From: Cavia porcellus
Lineage: Eukaryota > Chordata > Mammalia > Rodentia > Caviidae
Direction: 5' to 3'
NCBI RefSeq assembly: GCF_034190915.1
Contig: NW_026947489.1
Span: 56,296,001 to 56,360,000 of the forward strand
DNA: 64,000 nt
A model generated the notes under the pieces. That model did no database searches and was not told the origin of the DNA. It was given only the letters and a program-made list of their open reading frames with translations. This document shows, in pieces, positions 63,392 through 64,000 of this stretch (its first letter is position 1; every line of letters starts with the position of its first letter). A program made the translations under genes and the position numbers.

Positions 63392-63475
63392 TCTGGGGTT
63401 GGAGATACAGCTCAGTGGCACAGTATCTGACTAGACACTAGTCCTGAGTTCGATTCCCCATACAAAACAAAATAA
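63392..63475 (+). mobile_element. ID-type SINE, old
   Basis: GGGGTTGGAGATACAGCTCA, GTGGCACAGTATCTGAC, GAGTTCGATTCCCCAT. Adjacent to the next copy. Confidence 0.82.
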
Positions 63476-63480
63476 CACAA

Positions 63481-63577
63481 GGGCTGGGGATTCAGCTCAG
63501 TGGCATAAGTGCCTGTTTGGCAAGCACAAGGTTGTGAGTTCAATCCCTGGTACAAAAAAAAAAAAAAAAAAAAACAA
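63481..63577 (+). mobile_element. ID-type SINE with long poly-A
   Basis: GGGCTGGGGATTCAGCTCAG, GCAAGCACAAGGTTGTGAG, TTCAATCCCTGGTAC, then about 20 A's. It lacks the young-subfamily GATAAAAAGG tail. Confidence 0.9.
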
Positions 63578-63611
63578 ATAACAAAAAAACAGAAAATGAG
63601 TGTTGTTAAGG

Positions 63612-64000
63612 CCGTAGGGCTCAGTAATGCCCCCTTATCCATGGAGTACATTCTTATGGACCTCAGTGAGCACCAGAAACCATAGGTACTACTGAATCTT
63701 ATATCTACTATGCTTTTTCCTCTACATACCTACCTATGACACAGCTTAATTCATAAATTAGGCACAGGAAGACATTAACAAGTGATAAAAGAGAACAATT
63801 ATAATAATACAGTGTCATAGGAGCCCTAGATATAGCTTACTGGCACAGCACCTGCCTGACAAGCATGAGGCCTTGAGTTCAATTCCAGGTACTGAAAAAA
63901 ATATATAGATCCTTGTAATAAAATTTATATATGAATGTGGTCTCTCTCTCTTTCTCTCTGTCTCTTAAAATTACTTGAACACAAGCACTGCAACACTACA
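63612..64000 (+). mobile_element. Tigger-type DNA transposon fossil, split by an ID SINE
   Basis: CAGTAATGCCCCCTTATCCA, CTACTATGCTTTTTCCTCTA, CATACCTACCTATGACAC and AATTCATAAATTAGGCAC, then after an ID SINE (63819-63900) ATGAATGTGGTCTCTCTCTC. This order matches a pogo-family non-autonomous element found across placental mammals. It runs off the window end. Confidence 0.7.
63819..63900 (+). mobile_element. ID-type SINE, old, inside the Tigger fossil
   Basis: AGCCCTAGATATAGCTTACT, GGCACAGCACCTGCCTGAC, GAGTTCAATTCCAGGTACTG, A-rich tail. Confidence 0.85.

Noticed and set aside
47786..64000. expected neighbour gene ZNF467
   Set aside because: No C2H2 zinc-finger pattern (CxxC...HxxxH with linker TGEKP) is visible on either strand, so the gene, if syntenic, lies outside the window.

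Overview
The window looks like nuclear DNA of a placental mammal, most likely a non-murid rodent. It carries tRNA-derived ID-type SINEs, B1-type 7SL SINEs, MIR and Tigger fossils, L1 and half-L1 (HAL1-like) LINEs, and MaLR/ERVL-type LTR elements, one of them young. The youngest ID copies share one characteristic A-rich tail (GATAAAAAGGAAAAAGAC then poly-A), a lineage marker that I cannot assign to a genus with certainty; a beaver-like rodent is only a guess. Every database-type identification here is from memory and by eye. Layout: bases 1-11,000 hold no protein gene. They hold the edge of a cysteine tRNA cluster: one intact tRNA-Cys(GCA) at 4158-4229 (minus) and three decayed copies at 5754, 6585 and 10836, among old repeats. 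Bases 11,000-27,000 are mostly transposon fossils, dominated by a nest: an old L1 contains a younger deleted L1 copy, whose tail is split by a complete HAL1-like element (18309-23598, 13-bp target duplication), which is itself split by a complete, young MaLR-type LTR element (19373-21546, two 342-bp LTRs, 5-bp target duplication). From a CpG-rich promoter at about 27,100-27,560 to a poly(A) signal at 47,756 lies one complete protein-coding gene on the plus strand, which I identify as KRBA1 (KRAB-A domain containing 1). I could assemble 17 coding exons with consensus splice sites and a continuous frame: 3,141 nt, 1,046 residues. It has an N-terminal KRAB A box without zinc fingers, seven copies of a short leucine/cysteine repeat (PLxxLxxCLkeI type), a coiled coil and a conserved basic C-terminal part. 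Intron 1 is phase 0 and introns 2-16 are all phase 1, so exons 3-16 are each a multiple of three bases. A tRNA-Cys cluster beside KRBA1 matches, as I remember it, human chromosome 7q36, which supports both identifications. Bases 47,800-64,000 contain no gene I can recognise. They hold a second HAL1/L1 copy (50560-54123) that split a MIR, an old full-length MaLR element (55195-57656) with a younger solo LTR nested inside it in the opposite direction, several solo LTRs, CA microsatellites, and a run of ID SINEs in a Tigger-like DNA transposon at the right edge. The functional content supported by sequence is therefore the tRNA-Cys gene (RNA polymerase III) and KRBA1 (RNA polymerase II). I found no evidence of a wholly new system. 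The most unusual points are the exon-duplication architecture and altered KRAB box of KRBA1, the nested retroelements with intact target duplications, and a 303-codon open frame inside the young LTR element.
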